Below are positions 42,777 through 51,549 of a stretch of 59,620 nucleotides of DNA, piece by piece. Source of the DNA: Myroides odoratimimus (lineage in GTDB: Bacteria > Bacteroidota > Bacteroidia > Flavobacteriales > Flavobacteriaceae); assembly GCF_030326305.1 (NCBI RefSeq), contig NZ_JACAKB010000023.1, positions 1 to 59,620 of the forward strand. Reading direction: 5' to 3'. How positions within the stretch are numbered: the stretch's first letter is position 1; the number at the start of each line of letters is the position of its first letter. The notes below the pieces were generated by a model, which made no database searches, had not been told where the DNA came from, and saw only the letters and a list, made by a program, of their open reading frames with translations. The translations under genes and the position numbers were made by a program.

Positions 42777-44198
42777 TTATTCTTTTTTATAAGAGCGCGC
42801 TCCAGACATACTTGATCCTGCATCTTTACTCAGATTAATAAATACTAAACTAGACAGTATCGTAATCAATCCCATAACTAAGAAAGTATATCTAAACACA
42901 CCTATCTTATCACCTGATTCTGCAATCTGACTGTTCTGAAACAACATCAACACCATCGCTGATAAAGATATTCCTAAACTAACTGCTAACTGCTGTGTCA
43001 CGGATAGCAGGCTGTTTCCTTCACTAGACGTATCTTGGTCTAAATCCGCTAAAGAAATAGTATTCATAGAGGTAAACTGTATCGCGTTAAAAGCACCGTT
43101 ACCGATCATCAGTAAGATAATTACCCAATAAGGTGTAGTAGGCGTTATAAAGAAGAAACAGCTGATTAACAACCCTGTCAGTACTGTATTGGTAATCAAC
43201 GTACTTCTGTATCCAAAACGTCTTACAATAGGTACTACGAAGTTACGAGAGACCAAGTTAGACAAGGCTTGTGGAATCATCATCATCCCTGCGTACATCG
43301 CTGAGTATCCATATCCAACTTGTAATAATAAAGGAATCATCAATGGCATTCCCCCAATTCCGAAACGTGTAATTAAGTTACCAATCAACCCTAAACGAAG
43401 CGTGGTAATCTTAAATAAGCTCAATTTAATCAAAGGTTCTTTTGTCATTCTAGCATAGAATACATAAGCTACTCCCATCAGCATCGCTACAATAAATAGT
43501 GTAATTAATTGTACTGAAGATATTGTAGGGCTATTCCATTTCTCTATTACTAAAGTTAAGGTAGTCAGTCCTCCACTAAACAACACCCATCCCAGAAGGT
43601 CAAAACGCCCTACCGTATTGGTAAAATTAGGAATAATCTTTCTAGCAAAAAGTACTGCTATCACTCCTACTGGTACGTTAATAAGGAATATCCAATGCCA
43701 AGACAACTTCTCTACTAAAAAACCTCCTACTGCAGGTCCTAACATAGGTCCTATCAGTCCAGGTATGGTGATAAAGTTAATCACCTTTAACAACTGGTTT
43801 TTAGGATAAGCATAAATTAAAGTTAATCGAGCTACAGGTACCATCATCGCTCCTCCAACAGCCTGAAATATACGTGCTAGAACTAGCTGATCTAAGGTAG
43901 CTGACATAGAACAGAATACAGAACCTAACGTAAATAGCCCCACTGCTAAGATAAAGATTCTCTTCGTACCAAATCGGTCTGCTAACCATCCACTCAACGG
44001 AATCAACAAAGCGACTGTCAATGTATAGGACACAATGATACTCTGCATCCCTAAGGGTGACTCTCCTAAGCTCTTCGCGATAGAGGGTAATCCTGTGTTT
44101 AAAATTGTAGCATCTAGTGCTTGCATAAAGATGGCTAGAGCTCCCAGCCATGGCAAATATTTGCGTGTTCTTTCATCTTTTATTACTCCTGCTTGCAT
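42777..44198 (-). CDS. MFS multidrug exporter, DHA2 (EmrB/QacA) type
   Basis: 473 residues with 14 predicted membrane segments. Family motifs include QALDATILNTGLPSIAKSLG (motif D1), SGWLADRFGTKRIFI (motif A), AVGGAMMVPVARLTLIYAYP, and LIGPMLGPAVGGFLVEKLSWHWIFLINVPVG (motif C). It exports hydrophobic drugs in exchange for protons; no specific substrate can be read. A -7 element TAATTTTG (44251-44244, minus strand) lies 46 bases upstream. Confidence 0.93.
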   Translation of the reverse strand: MQAGVIKDERTRKYLPWLGALAIFMQALDATILNTGLPSIAKSLGESPLGMQSIIVSYTLTVALLIPLSGWLADRFGTKRIFILAVGLFTLGSVFCSMSATLDQLVLARIFQAVGGAMMVPVARLTLIYAYPKNQLLKVINFITIPGLIGPMLGPAVGGFLVEKLSWHWIFLINVPVGVIAVLFARKIIPNFTNTVGRFDLLGWVLFSGGLTTLTLVIEKWNSPTISSVQLITLFIVAMLMGVAYVFYARMTKEPLIKLSLFKITTLRLGLIGNLITRFGIGGMPLMIPLLLQVGYGYSAMYAGMMMIPQALSNLVSRNFVVPIVRRFGYRSTLITNTVLTGLLISCFFFITPTTPYWVIILLMIGNGAFNAIQFTSMNTISLADLDQDTSSEGNSLLSVTQQLAVSLGISLSAMVLMLFQNSQIAESGDKIGVFRYTFLVMGLITILSSLVFINLSKDAGSSMSGARSYKKE

Positions 44199-44510
44199 TG
44201 TATTCTAAATCATTTAGTAATTAATAATTTCTTTTTCACAGTGCAAAATTAGAGTATCTATTCTCATTTATTTAATGAATTAGATAGATATTTTTTATCC
44301 TAAATAGGCTTTAAAATGATGAAAAAACAATAGTTATATCAATTATACATTTCCCTATCTCTTTCTTTATTAATATATAATTTTTATAGCTATACTATTA
44401 TTAGATAGATAATTTTTATATTATTTATACTGCAAAATTTGATAGACAAACTCTATAATGATTGATAAAAAAATGCTATTACAAGCAAAGCACAATAAAT
44501 AATCTAATCA
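44199..44510. other. 312-base intergenic region
   Basis: Contains the minus-strand -7-type element TAATTTTG at 44244-44251 for the exporter gene. The remainder to the pabA stop at 44511 shows nothing I recognise. Confidence 0.5.
44244..44251 (-). promoter_or_regulatory. -7 promoter element of the MFS exporter gene
   Basis: TAATTTTG on the minus strand, fits TAnnTTTG. Confidence 0.45.
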
Positions 44511-45092
44511 TTACAGGGATAATACCCAATTATTTATGATTTCTCTACCATGAGAGGTAATATAAGATTCAGGGTGAAACTGTACTCCCTTAATATTATA
44601 CACTTTATGGCGAATAGACATGATAACTCCTTCATCGCTAAGCGCTACTATCTCTAGTTCTTCTGGAAAATCAGTAGTCGATAAAGCCCATGAATGATAT
44701 AACCCCACTGAAACAGGTGTATCTATAGTAGCAAATAAAATATTTTCTGTTCTGTAATGTAAGGTAGTAGACTGCCCGTGATAGACATAAGATAGATTCT
44801 CTAATGTAGCTCCGAAGTACTCTCCGATAGTCTGATGCCCTAGACAAACACCTAAGATCGGTTTATCTGCTTTATATCTATCTAATATTCGAAACAAGAT
44901 AGGGTAACTACGAGGGACATCTGGTCCTGGAGATAAAACAAGCATATCAAACTTATCCAAAGATTCTAAAACAACCTCATCATGAGGAATTACTGTAATA
45001 TTACAATGTTCGTTCTCATCAAAGAGTTGAACCAAATTATAAGTAAACGAGTCATGATTATCTATTATAACAATTTGTTTGATTTCACTCAT
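44511..45092 (-). CDS. pabA: Aminodeoxychorismate/anthranilate synthase glutaminase subunit
   Basis: 193 residues, class I glutamine amidotransferase. IIDNHDSFTYNLVQLFDE is the usual start; the nucleophile Cys is in ILGVCLGHQTIGEYFG; the catalytic His-Glu pair is VQFHPESYITSHG. It frees ammonia from glutamine for the partner synthase. Because a PabB-like gene starts 40 bases away in the divergent direction, p-aminobenzoate (folate) synthesis is the likely pathway rather than tryptophan. Confidence 0.92.
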   Translation of the reverse strand: MSEIKQIVIIDNHDSFTYNLVQLFDENEHCNITVIPHDEVVLESLDKFDMLVLSPGPDVPRSYPILFRILDRYKADKPILGVCLGHQTIGEYFGATLENLSYVYHGQSTTLHYRTENILFATIDTPVSVGLYHSWALSTTDFPEELEIVALSDEGVIMSIRHKVYNIKGVQFHPESYITSHGREIINNWVLSL

Positions 45093-45103
45093 AAACTATT
45101 TTG

Positions 45104-45111
45104 TACTTTTG
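45104..45111 (+). promoter_or_regulatory. -7 promoter element of pabB
   Basis: TACTTTTG, with TTTG at 45078-45081 as a possible -33 box. The predicted start of transcription is about 15 bases before the ATG at 45133. It sits in the 40-base region shared with pabA. Confidence 0.6.
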
Positions 45112-45132
45112 AACCTTTAAACTTGATTAAAT

Positions 45133-46101
45133 ATGGTGCTCAAAGATACAACTATCTCTCTAATGAACTCATTGGGATCACAGAGAATTCCTTTCCTTTT
45201 TATCATTAGCTATAATGGAAAAGACTGTATCATCCAACCCTTAAAAGATATTGATCAAGAAGAAATAAAATATAACTTCAACGGAATAAGCAATACACAA
45301 CCAAAAGAGCATATCTCTGATCTAAAAATAGAAGCAAGACCTCTTAGCTTTGAGCAATATCAAGAGAAGTTTGATATCGTCAAACAAGAGTTACAGCTAG
45401 GGAATACATACCTTATTAACCTCACTGTAGCTACGCCTATATCATCTGAATACACCTTAGAAGATGTGTATCACACTGCTAAGGCAAAGTATAAACTACT
45501 GGTAAAAGATCAGTTCACGTGCTTCTCACCTGAGATATTCGTTCAGATCAAGGATAATGCGATATACTCCTATCCTATGAAAGGAACTATTAAAGCAGAT
45601 ATTCCCAATGCTAGTGAACTTCTCTTAAATGATAAAAAAGAGACGGCAGAGCATTATACGATTGTTGATTTAATCCGAAATGATTTAAATATCGTTTCTA
45701 AAAAAGTGAGAGTAAACCGCTTTAGATACCTAGATAAACTAGAGACTTCTAAAGGGGCTATTTTACAGATGAGTTCTGAGATAGCAGGAGAACTATCTCC
45801 TAATTGGCACAAGGAGATAGGAACTATATTTAGCAAACTACTACCCGCAGGCTCTATCACTGGATCTCCTAAAGAAAGTACGGTAAATATAATAGCCAAA
45901 GCAGAACAATACGACCGCAATTACTATACTGGAGTATGTGGTATCTATGATGGTGAAAGCGTTGATAGTGCTGTGATGATTCGCTTTATAGAGCAGCAAG
46001 CTAATCAACTAGTGTATAAAAGTGGTGGAGGAATTACATCTTCTAGTGAAGTAGAAAAGGAATACGAAGAGTTACTTCAAAAAATATACATACCTAGTTG
46101 A
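45133..46101 (+). CDS. pabB: Aminodeoxychorismate synthase component I
   Basis: 322 residues, a short chorismate-binding enzyme: only the catalytic domain is present, the usual PabB/TrpE N-terminal domain being reduced to about 70 residues. Signatures: QLGNTYLINLT, YPMKGTIKADIPNA, ETAEHYTIVDLIRNDLNIV, LLPAGSITGSPKESTVNII, YTGVCGIYDG, and GGGITSSSEVEKEYEELLQK. It converts chorismate and ammonia to aminodeoxychorismate. Divergent from pabA; no pabC (lyase) is adjacent. Confidence 0.93.
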   Translation: MVLKDTTISLMNSLGSQRIPFLFIISYNGKDCIIQPLKDIDQEEIKYNFNGISNTQPKEHISDLKIEARPLSFEQYQEKFDIVKQELQLGNTYLINLTVATPISSEYTLEDVYHTAKAKYKLLVKDQFTCFSPEIFVQIKDNAIYSYPMKGTIKADIPNASELLLNDKKETAEHYTIVDLIRNDLNIVSKKVRVNRFRYLDKLETSKGAILQMSSEIAGELSPNWHKEIGTIFSKLLPAGSITGSPKESTVNIIAKAEQYDRNYYTGVCGIYDGESVDSAVMIRFIEQQANQLVYKSGGGITSSSEVEKEYEELLQKIYIPS

Positions 46102-46370
46102 TTAATTTCAATTAAAATACAAATCAACTAGTATAAATTCATTTTTATCATTTTTAAAGTGATAAACAACTCTTATTAATAATAGTTAAAAAACAACTCT
46201 ACTGAGCGAATTTAAATTATTTAATTATCATATTGCACTACTTTTCATTGCATTTTAGTTAATTAAAACCACTAAAAACAAGCACTTTATCTATTCATAA
46301 TTGATTATTTTATTTTTATATACATCTTAATTCTGTAAATTACCCCTACCAAAAACTAATTTAATAAAGA

Positions 46371-48062
46371 ATGAAAGATTTGTATAAACAAATCGGTGAA
46401 TTACTCATCGATCAGAATTACGATGCCTTACATGATCTAAAAATCGAAAAGCCAGAGTACTTTAACTGGGTACAAGAAGTGTATGAAGATATACACGTAA
46501 AAGAAACACCTGAGAAGACTGCCCTATTATGGACAGATGGAGAGGTGACTCATCACTACACCTTTCAGACCTTACATGATCGGTATAATCAATTGATTAA
46601 CTTTTTGCGTTCTAAAGGAATTCAAAAAGATGATGTGATTCTAACACAAATGATGCTACAACGCATTAACTGGGTAACACATTTAGCAACAATAAAAGCT
46701 GGATATCGATTATCTCCAGCTGCAAGTATATTGGGTGTAAAAGATTTAGTGTATAGATTCCAAAAGATAGCTCCTAAAGTAATATTAGCAGATAGTGATA
46801 ATGTAGAAAAGATAGATCAGGCTGAAAAAGAGTCTGGTATAGTGATCCCTGTAAAGATTATCGTAGATGGACAAAGAGAGGGATGGTCCCCACTAACTGT
46901 ACTAGATCAACAGAGTAAAGAGGCAAAAGGTGAAATGACTAAACCTGATGACACTCTATTTATGTTCTTTACCTCTGGTACTACAGGAATGCCTAAGATA
47001 GTATGCCATACTCAGTTAAGTCAACCTCTAGGACACCTTACTACTACCTCTTGGATAGGACTTACGCGCAATGATATTCACTATAATATCTCACAACCTG
47101 GGTGGGCTAAATTTGCTTGGAGTAGTTTATTCGCTCCTTGGAATGTAGGAGCTACTATATTTGCTTTTGCTACGAAAGAGCGCTTCAATGCAGCTAAAAC
47201 ACTAGAAATGATAGAGAAACACGAGGTAACATCTTTATGTGCTCCTCCTACTGTACTGCGTTTCTTCATACAAGAGGATCTAAAGAAATACAACTTTAGC
47301 CTAAAGAAATGTGTAGCAGCTGGTGAACCTCTAAATCCTGAGATCATTGAAGAGTGGAAAGAAGGAACAGGGTTAGTCGTTAGAGATGGTTTTGGTCAAA
47401 CAGAAAGTACATGTATGATTGCTAACTATCCTAATGCTAAGCTAAAATATGGTTCTATGGGTAAACCTACTTTCTTATACAATATTGTCATTGCAGATGA
47501 TGATGGAAAAGAAGTCGCTATCAATGAGGAAGGGAATATCTGTGTAAGAACAGGTACAGGACAGCTAAACGGAATATTCAAAGAGTACTTATACGACAAA
47601 GTAAAACAGAGTGAAGTATTTAAACATGGATTATACTACACAGGCGACAAGGCATATAAAGATGAAGATGGTTATATCTGGTTTATCGGTAGAGATGACG
47701 ATGTGATCAAAGCTTCTGATTACCGTATCGGTCCATTTGAAGTAGAAAGTGTACTATTAGAACACCATGATGTAGTAGAATCTGCTGTAGTAGCGAGTCC
47801 TCATCCAGTAAAAGGATTTGAAGTAAAAGCATTTATTATCTTAAATGACCATACTAAAGCATCTGCAACTTTAGCACAAGAGTTATTTAAATACTCTCGT
47901 GAACATCTAGCACCTTATAAGATGCCACGTAAGATAGAGTTTGTGACAGAGCTACCGAAGACCATTAGTGGTAAAATAAAGCGCGTAGAACTAAGAGCAC
48001 TACAAGCTGAAAGAATTGCTAAAAAACAAGAGGTTGAACTAGAGTTTGACTACGTAAAATAA
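46371..48062 (+). CDS. Acyl-CoA synthetase (AMP-forming, medium-chain ACSM type)
   Basis: 563 residues. AMP-binding motif FFTSGTTGMPKIVCHTQL; adenylate region VRDGFGQTESTCMIANYP; hinge YYTGDKAYKDEDGYIWFIGRDDDVIKASDYRIGP; C-terminal catalytic Lys in LPKTISGKIKRVEL. These fit the acetyl-CoA synthetase-like/ACSM branch, which activates short to medium fatty acids to CoA esters. The chain-length preference is not visible. Single gene, ended by a hairpin at 48072. Confidence 0.92.
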   Translation: MKDLYKQIGELLIDQNYDALHDLKIEKPEYFNWVQEVYEDIHVKETPEKTALLWTDGEVTHHYTFQTLHDRYNQLINFLRSKGIQKDDVILTQMMLQRINWVTHLATIKAGYRLSPAASILGVKDLVYRFQKIAPKVILADSDNVEKIDQAEKESGIVIPVKIIVDGQREGWSPLTVLDQQSKEAKGEMTKPDDTLFMFFTSGTTGMPKIVCHTQLSQPLGHLTTTSWIGLTRNDIHYNISQPGWAKFAWSSLFAPWNVGATIFAFATKERFNAAKTLEMIEKHEVTSLCAPPTVLRFFIQEDLKKYNFSLKKCVAAGEPLNPEIIEEWKEGTGLVVRDGFGQTESTCMIANYPNAKLKYGSMGKPTFLYNIVIADDDGKEVAINEEGNICVRTGTGQLNGIFKEYLYDKVKQSEVFKHGLYYTGDKAYKDEDGYIWFIGRDDDVIKASDYRIGPFEVESVLLEHHDVVESAVVASPHPVKGFEVKAFIILNDHTKASATLAQELFKYSREHLAPYKMPRKIEFVTELPKTISGKIKRVELRALQAERIAKKQEVELEFDYVK

Positions 48063-48071
48063 GAAAAGAGA

Positions 48072-48101
48072 AAAGGGCTGCCAGATATCTGACAGCCCTT
48101 T
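48072..48101. terminator. Terminator between convergent genes
   Basis: AAAGGGCTGCCAGA / TCTGACAGCCCTTT (one G-T pair) with a two-base centre, between the acyl-CoA synthetase gene and the SIMPL gene. Confidence 0.85.
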
Positions 48102-48123
48102 CTAATTATAAATAAAAAACTTA

Positions 48124-48816
48124 CTATTCTAACGTAAAACTAATAGAAACATTAGATACTACTTCTAGTTCTCCTAATGCGATAGTTTGTTCTCCAAAAT
48201 CTGCTGATGCTTTCATCATTGCCATTGGTCTAACAATAATAGGTGTAGATGCACTACTATCAGATACTAAAATAGCTTTACCTACTTTTTGCCCTAATGC
48301 ATTTGCATAGTCAATAGCTTTTTGTTTTGCTTCTTTTACTGCTAGTGTACGAGCTTCTGCTTCATACATTGCTGTCTTAGAAGACTGGAAGTCTACTCCA
48401 TCGATTCTATTCACTCCAGACTCTGTAAGTCCTACCATTAACTTCTCATATTTAGAGATATCTGTCAATGTAATAGATAAAGTCTGAGATGCTGAGAAGT
48501 AATCTTTCTTCTCTTCATAGTCTCTAGATTTATAAAGGCTCACGCGTTCTGTTTGCATGTCTTTATCCTCTATTTTCATTGATTTTATGTACTTAATGAT
48601 AGTTGCAATAGCTTTATCATTTGCTTTTTTAGCATCTGCTGCTACTTCGGCTTTATTCTCTACTCCTACTCTGATTACTACTTTATCTGGTGTAACATTT
48701 ACCTTTCCTACTCCATTTACTTGAATCTGAGGTACAACTACACCGTTGTTATTTTGAGCTACGATAGCTGTTGTTGTCATTAATAATGACGCGAACATAA
48801 TTGACATTTTTTTCAT
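48124..48816 (-). CDS. SIMPL-domain (DUF541) periplasmic protein
   Basis: 230 residues. Signal peptide MKKMSIMFASLLMTTTAIVAQ. The mature part has the family pattern: VNGVGKVNVTPDKVVIRVGVENKA, ATIIKYIKSMKIEDKDMQTE, then SASQTLSITLTDISKYEKLM and VKEAKQKAIDYANALGQKVGKAI. SIMPL proteins form periplasmic oligomers; in some bacteria they relate to oxidative stress. A TACATTTG -7 element lies at 48854-48847 (minus strand), 31 bases upstream. Confidence 0.92.
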   Translation of the reverse strand: MKKMSIMFASLLMTTTAIVAQNNNGVVVPQIQVNGVGKVNVTPDKVVIRVGVENKAEVAADAKKANDKAIATIIKYIKSMKIEDKDMQTERVSLYKSRDYEEKKDYFSASQTLSITLTDISKYEKLMVGLTESGVNRIDGVDFQSSKTAMYEAEARTLAVKEAKQKAIDYANALGQKVGKAILVSDSSASTPIIVRPMAMMKASADFGEQTIALGELEVVSNVSISFTLE

Positions 48817-48846
48817 TTGTGACTTTCTTTTTGCTTTGTTATATTA

Positions 48847-48854
48847 CAAATGTA
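48847..48854 (-). promoter_or_regulatory. -7 promoter element of the SIMPL gene
   Basis: TACATTTG on the minus strand, fits TAnnTTTG. Confidence 0.45.
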
Positions 48855-48909
48855 TCTAAAAAACATACTGTAAATAGTACCAAGGTCATAAATAATTGCC
48901 AAAAAAAGT

Positions 48910-49560
48910 CTATTGAATCCTTTTACTTCTGTACATTCCTACTAAAATCAATACAGGGATTAATAGTATTGCTATTAATTTAAATTCTGTTTGGATCAAG
49001 ATAGGGTACTTTAATACAATCAATATTAAACCTGCTAATGCTCCTCCAATATGTGCTGTATGCCCAATACCATCATTATTCTTCTTCATTCCATAAAGTG
49101 AATACAGTAAATACCCTACTGCAAACATATAAGCAGGAATAGGAATCGGTATAAAAAACATATACAAACTCATAGAAGGATTAAGCATAATAGATGCATA
49201 TAATACTCCCATAATAGCTCCTGATGCCCCTACTGCTCTATAATGAGGTTGGTTTTTATAAAACTGATAAGTCAATATATTTCCCACTAATAAACTTGCA
49301 ATATAGACTATCAAGAAATATAATACTCCTGAAACATGGATAATAATATCTGCAAAAAAATACAAGGTTAACATATTAAATGCAAAGTGCATCCAATCAA
49401 CATGTAAGAAACCTGATGTTATAAAGCGATAGCGCTCTCCTTTATTAATTTGATTAATATCAAAGCAATACTTATTAAAAAAGCTAAAATCATTTAACCC
49501 CTTATAAGTAACAAGTCCATTTAACCCTAGAAGGATTAGGGTAATCGTAGATATATCCAT
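48910..49560 (-). CDS. Rhomboid-family intramembrane serine protease
   Basis: 216 residues with about six membrane helices. The catalytic Ser is in RAVGASGAIMGVLYAS (G-x-S-G) and the catalytic His in DGIGHTAHIGGALAGLIL. The N-terminal FLHVDWMHFAFNML carries the conserved H-x-x-x-N oxyanion region. It cleaves membrane proteins within the bilayer; its substrates are unknown. It is divergent from the acyltransferase gene, 100 bases apart. Confidence 0.95.
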   Translation of the reverse strand: MDISTITLILLGLNGLVTYKGLNDFSFFNKYCFDINQINKGERYRFITSGFLHVDWMHFAFNMLTLYFFADIIIHVSGVLYFLIVYIASLLVGNILTYQFYKNQPHYRAVGASGAIMGVLYASIMLNPSMSLYMFFIPIPIPAYMFAVGYLLYSLYGMKKNNDGIGHTAHIGGALAGLILIVLKYPILIQTEFKLIAILLIPVLILVGMYRSKRIQ

Positions 49561-49611
49561 ATAAAAATATTTGGTTAAAAATAAAGAATTGTTCGCTACT
49601 CGCCTATTAAA

Positions 49612-49644
49612 TTTGTGTTAGATTATGGTATTAAACTATCTTTG
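49612..49644 (+). promoter_or_regulatory. Promoter of the lysophospholipid acyltransferase gene
   Basis: TTTG at 49612-49615, 21 bases, then TATCTTTG at 49637-49644; matches the Bacteroidota consensus. It excludes the upstream start codon at 49625 and supports the ATG at 49661. Confidence 0.75.
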
Positions 49645-49660
49645 CACAAAATTAAACAGA

Positions 49661-50560
49661 ATGAATTTCCTTATATATATACTTGTTTACCCTATAATAT
49701 GGCTAATCTCTAAGATGCCTTTCCCTATATTTTACTTTATCTCTGATATCTTCTATGTATTGTTATATAAAGTTGTCGGATACAGAAAGAAAACAGTGAG
49801 AGAGAATATTAGAATGACTATGCCTCACCTCTCTGAAAAGGAGGTTAAAAAAGTAGAGAAAGAATCCTTTAGACATTTATGTGATATCTTCTTAGAAATG
49901 ATCAAAACATTTACTATCTCTGAAGAAGAACTAAAGAAGAGATTTACCTTTTCTAACCTAGACACTGTATTAGAAGTAGAGAAACAAGGTAAAAGTGTTA
50001 TGTTATTCTGTGCGCATTATGCTAACTGGGAGTGGATCATCATCTTAGATCGTTTTATTCAATTCCAAGGTTATGCTGTCTATAAAAAAATAGGTAATCC
50101 TTATTTTGATCAGTTAATCAAAAAGATTCGTTCTCGATTTAACACTGTTCTTGTCGAAATGAAGGAAACTATCAAAGTAATCAGACAAAATGAAGTGAGT
50201 AAAAACCACGGTGTTTACGCTTTTATTAGTGATCAATCTCCTATGGTGAGTAAAGCCAATTGTTGGCAAGACTTTATGGGGATAGAAGTTCCTGTATTTA
50301 CAGGAGGAGAAGCGCTGTGTAAGAAATTCGATATGGTACCTATGTATCTAAAAGTAGAGTACATTAAAAGAGGACATTATAAAACAACTTTTGTTCCTTT
50401 ATTAAAAGAAGGAGAAGCACTAGAGGATGTTCCTAATTATGAATTGACTCATCGATTCTTAGGTGAATTAGAGAAGCAAATTATAGAAGCGCCTTCATAC
50501 TACTTCTGGACACATAAACGATGGAAACACAGAGGTAAAAAACCTGCTAATATCAAATAG
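49661..50560 (+). CDS. Lipid A-type acyltransferase (LpxL/HtrB family)
   Basis: 299 residues from MNFLIYILVYPIIWLISKM, a membrane anchor; chosen because the promoter elements lie between this ATG and an upstream alternative. The catalytic H-x4-E motif is FCAHYANWEW; other family regions are VVGYRKKTVRENIRMTMPHLSE and VPVFTGGEALCKKFDMVPMYLK. The enzyme adds a secondary acyl chain to lipid A or a related lipid. The final YYFWTHKRWKHRGKKP is typical. Confidence 0.93.
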   Translation: MNFLIYILVYPIIWLISKMPFPIFYFISDIFYVLLYKVVGYRKKTVRENIRMTMPHLSEKEVKKVEKESFRHLCDIFLEMIKTFTISEEELKKRFTFSNLDTVLEVEKQGKSVMLFCAHYANWEWIIILDRFIQFQGYAVYKKIGNPYFDQLIKKIRSRFNTVLVEMKETIKVIRQNEVSKNHGVYAFISDQSPMVSKANCWQDFMGIEVPVFTGGEALCKKFDMVPMYLKVEYIKRGHYKTTFVPLLKEGEALEDVPNYELTHRFLGELEKQIIEAPSYYFWTHKRWKHRGKKPANIK

Positions 50561-50570
50561 TAATATCATC

Positions 50571-50598
50571 AAATCCTTTCTGATTAGAAAGGATTTTT
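50571..50598 (+). terminator. Rho-independent terminator
   Basis: AAATCCTTTC / GAAAGGATTT, loop TGATTA, followed by T residues, 10 bases after the acyltransferase stop. Confidence 0.88.
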
Positions 50599-50679
50599 TA
50601 TTTATAATAAAAAGAAGTTTACATCGTTTGTATCATTGTAAATTACTACATTAGCACAATAAAAGTATCTTACTTTTTT

Positions 50680-51366
50680 ATGAAATATATAAAACTATTA
50701 ATCAAAATAATCTTAATTTCAATCTCTACTTTAGGGGTATGTGTTATTATTTACTTTTTAGCCGCAAGAGGACTTTCTAATATTACTGTAAATAAAGTAC
50801 AAGAAGAACCTGAAGAATTCACCATGTACCTTACTACTAATGGTATGCATACAGACTTCGTGTTTCCTGTCAAATCAGATTTAATAGATTGGAGTAAAGA
50901 ACTAAAATTCGAACATACAAAAGGACAACGTAGAAACTTTGCCTATATCGCATTAGGTTGGGGTGATAAAGGTTTCTTTTTAGATGTAGAAGATTGGGAT
51001 AGTGTAAAACCTGGTATAGCTCTAAATGCTGCATTTGGATTAGGAACTACTGCAATACACTCTACTTACTTATCTAATATAGAACTAGACGAAAACACAA
51101 GAGAAGTAAAATTATCAAAACAACAATATCAGATCCTTATCGATTATATACTATCTTCATTTAAACGAAATACAGATAACAATATAATTAATATCAAAAC
51201 TGATAAAGCATACGGATTAAATGATTCTTTTTATGAAGGAGAAGGAAAGTATAGCTTCTTATATACATGTAATACTTGGGCTAATTCTGGTCTAAAAAAA
51301 GCTAAGATGAAAGCTTGCTTATGGACTCCCTTTCAAGAAGGTATCTTTAGAAAATATAAATTGTAA
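50680..51366 (+). CDS. TIGR02117/DUF2459-family protein
   Basis: 228 residues. An N-terminal membrane helix (IKLLIKIILISISTLGVCVI) is followed by a periplasmic-looking domain with TTNGMHTDFVFPV, NFAYIALGWGDKGFFLDV and FLYTCNTWANSGLKKA. His in NGMHTDF and Cys in TCNTW resemble the catalytic pair of papain/NlpC-like enzymes, but no activity is established for this family. Single gene with a short upstream region (TACATTAG resembles a weak -7 element). Confidence 0.88.
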   Translation: MKYIKLLIKIILISISTLGVCVIIYFLAARGLSNITVNKVQEEPEEFTMYLTTNGMHTDFVFPVKSDLIDWSKELKFEHTKGQRRNFAYIALGWGDKGFFLDVEDWDSVKPGIALNAAFGLGTTAIHSTYLSNIELDENTREVKLSKQQYQILIDYILSSFKRNTDNNIINIKTDKAYGLNDSFYEGEGKYSFLYTCNTWANSGLKKAKMKACLWTPFQEGIFRKYKL

Positions 51367-51499
51367 ACATCTTTTATTTCGGAATGAGGATTTCCGTATA
51401 ATTTTATTATAGAGGTGTGATACCTTTGTTCATGCGCTAGGTAAGTGATTCTGTATTCAGTATACTACTATGCAGAATTCAATGAATACTTATTATACA

Positions 51500-51530
51500 A
51501 ATAAAGGGAACCGATTTGGTTCCCTTTATT
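51500..51530. terminator. Terminator between convergent genes
   Basis: AATAAAGGGAACC / GGTTCCCTTTATT, perfect 13-base stem, five-base loop. It lies 19 bases beyond the glmM stop. Confidence 0.9.
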
Positions 51531-51549
51531 ATTTGCTATAATTCTATAT

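Noticed and set aside
43801-44151. Minus-strand frame of 116 codons
   Set aside because: Overlaps the MFS exporter in another frame; rich in Ser/Tyr from frame shadowing and without domain features.
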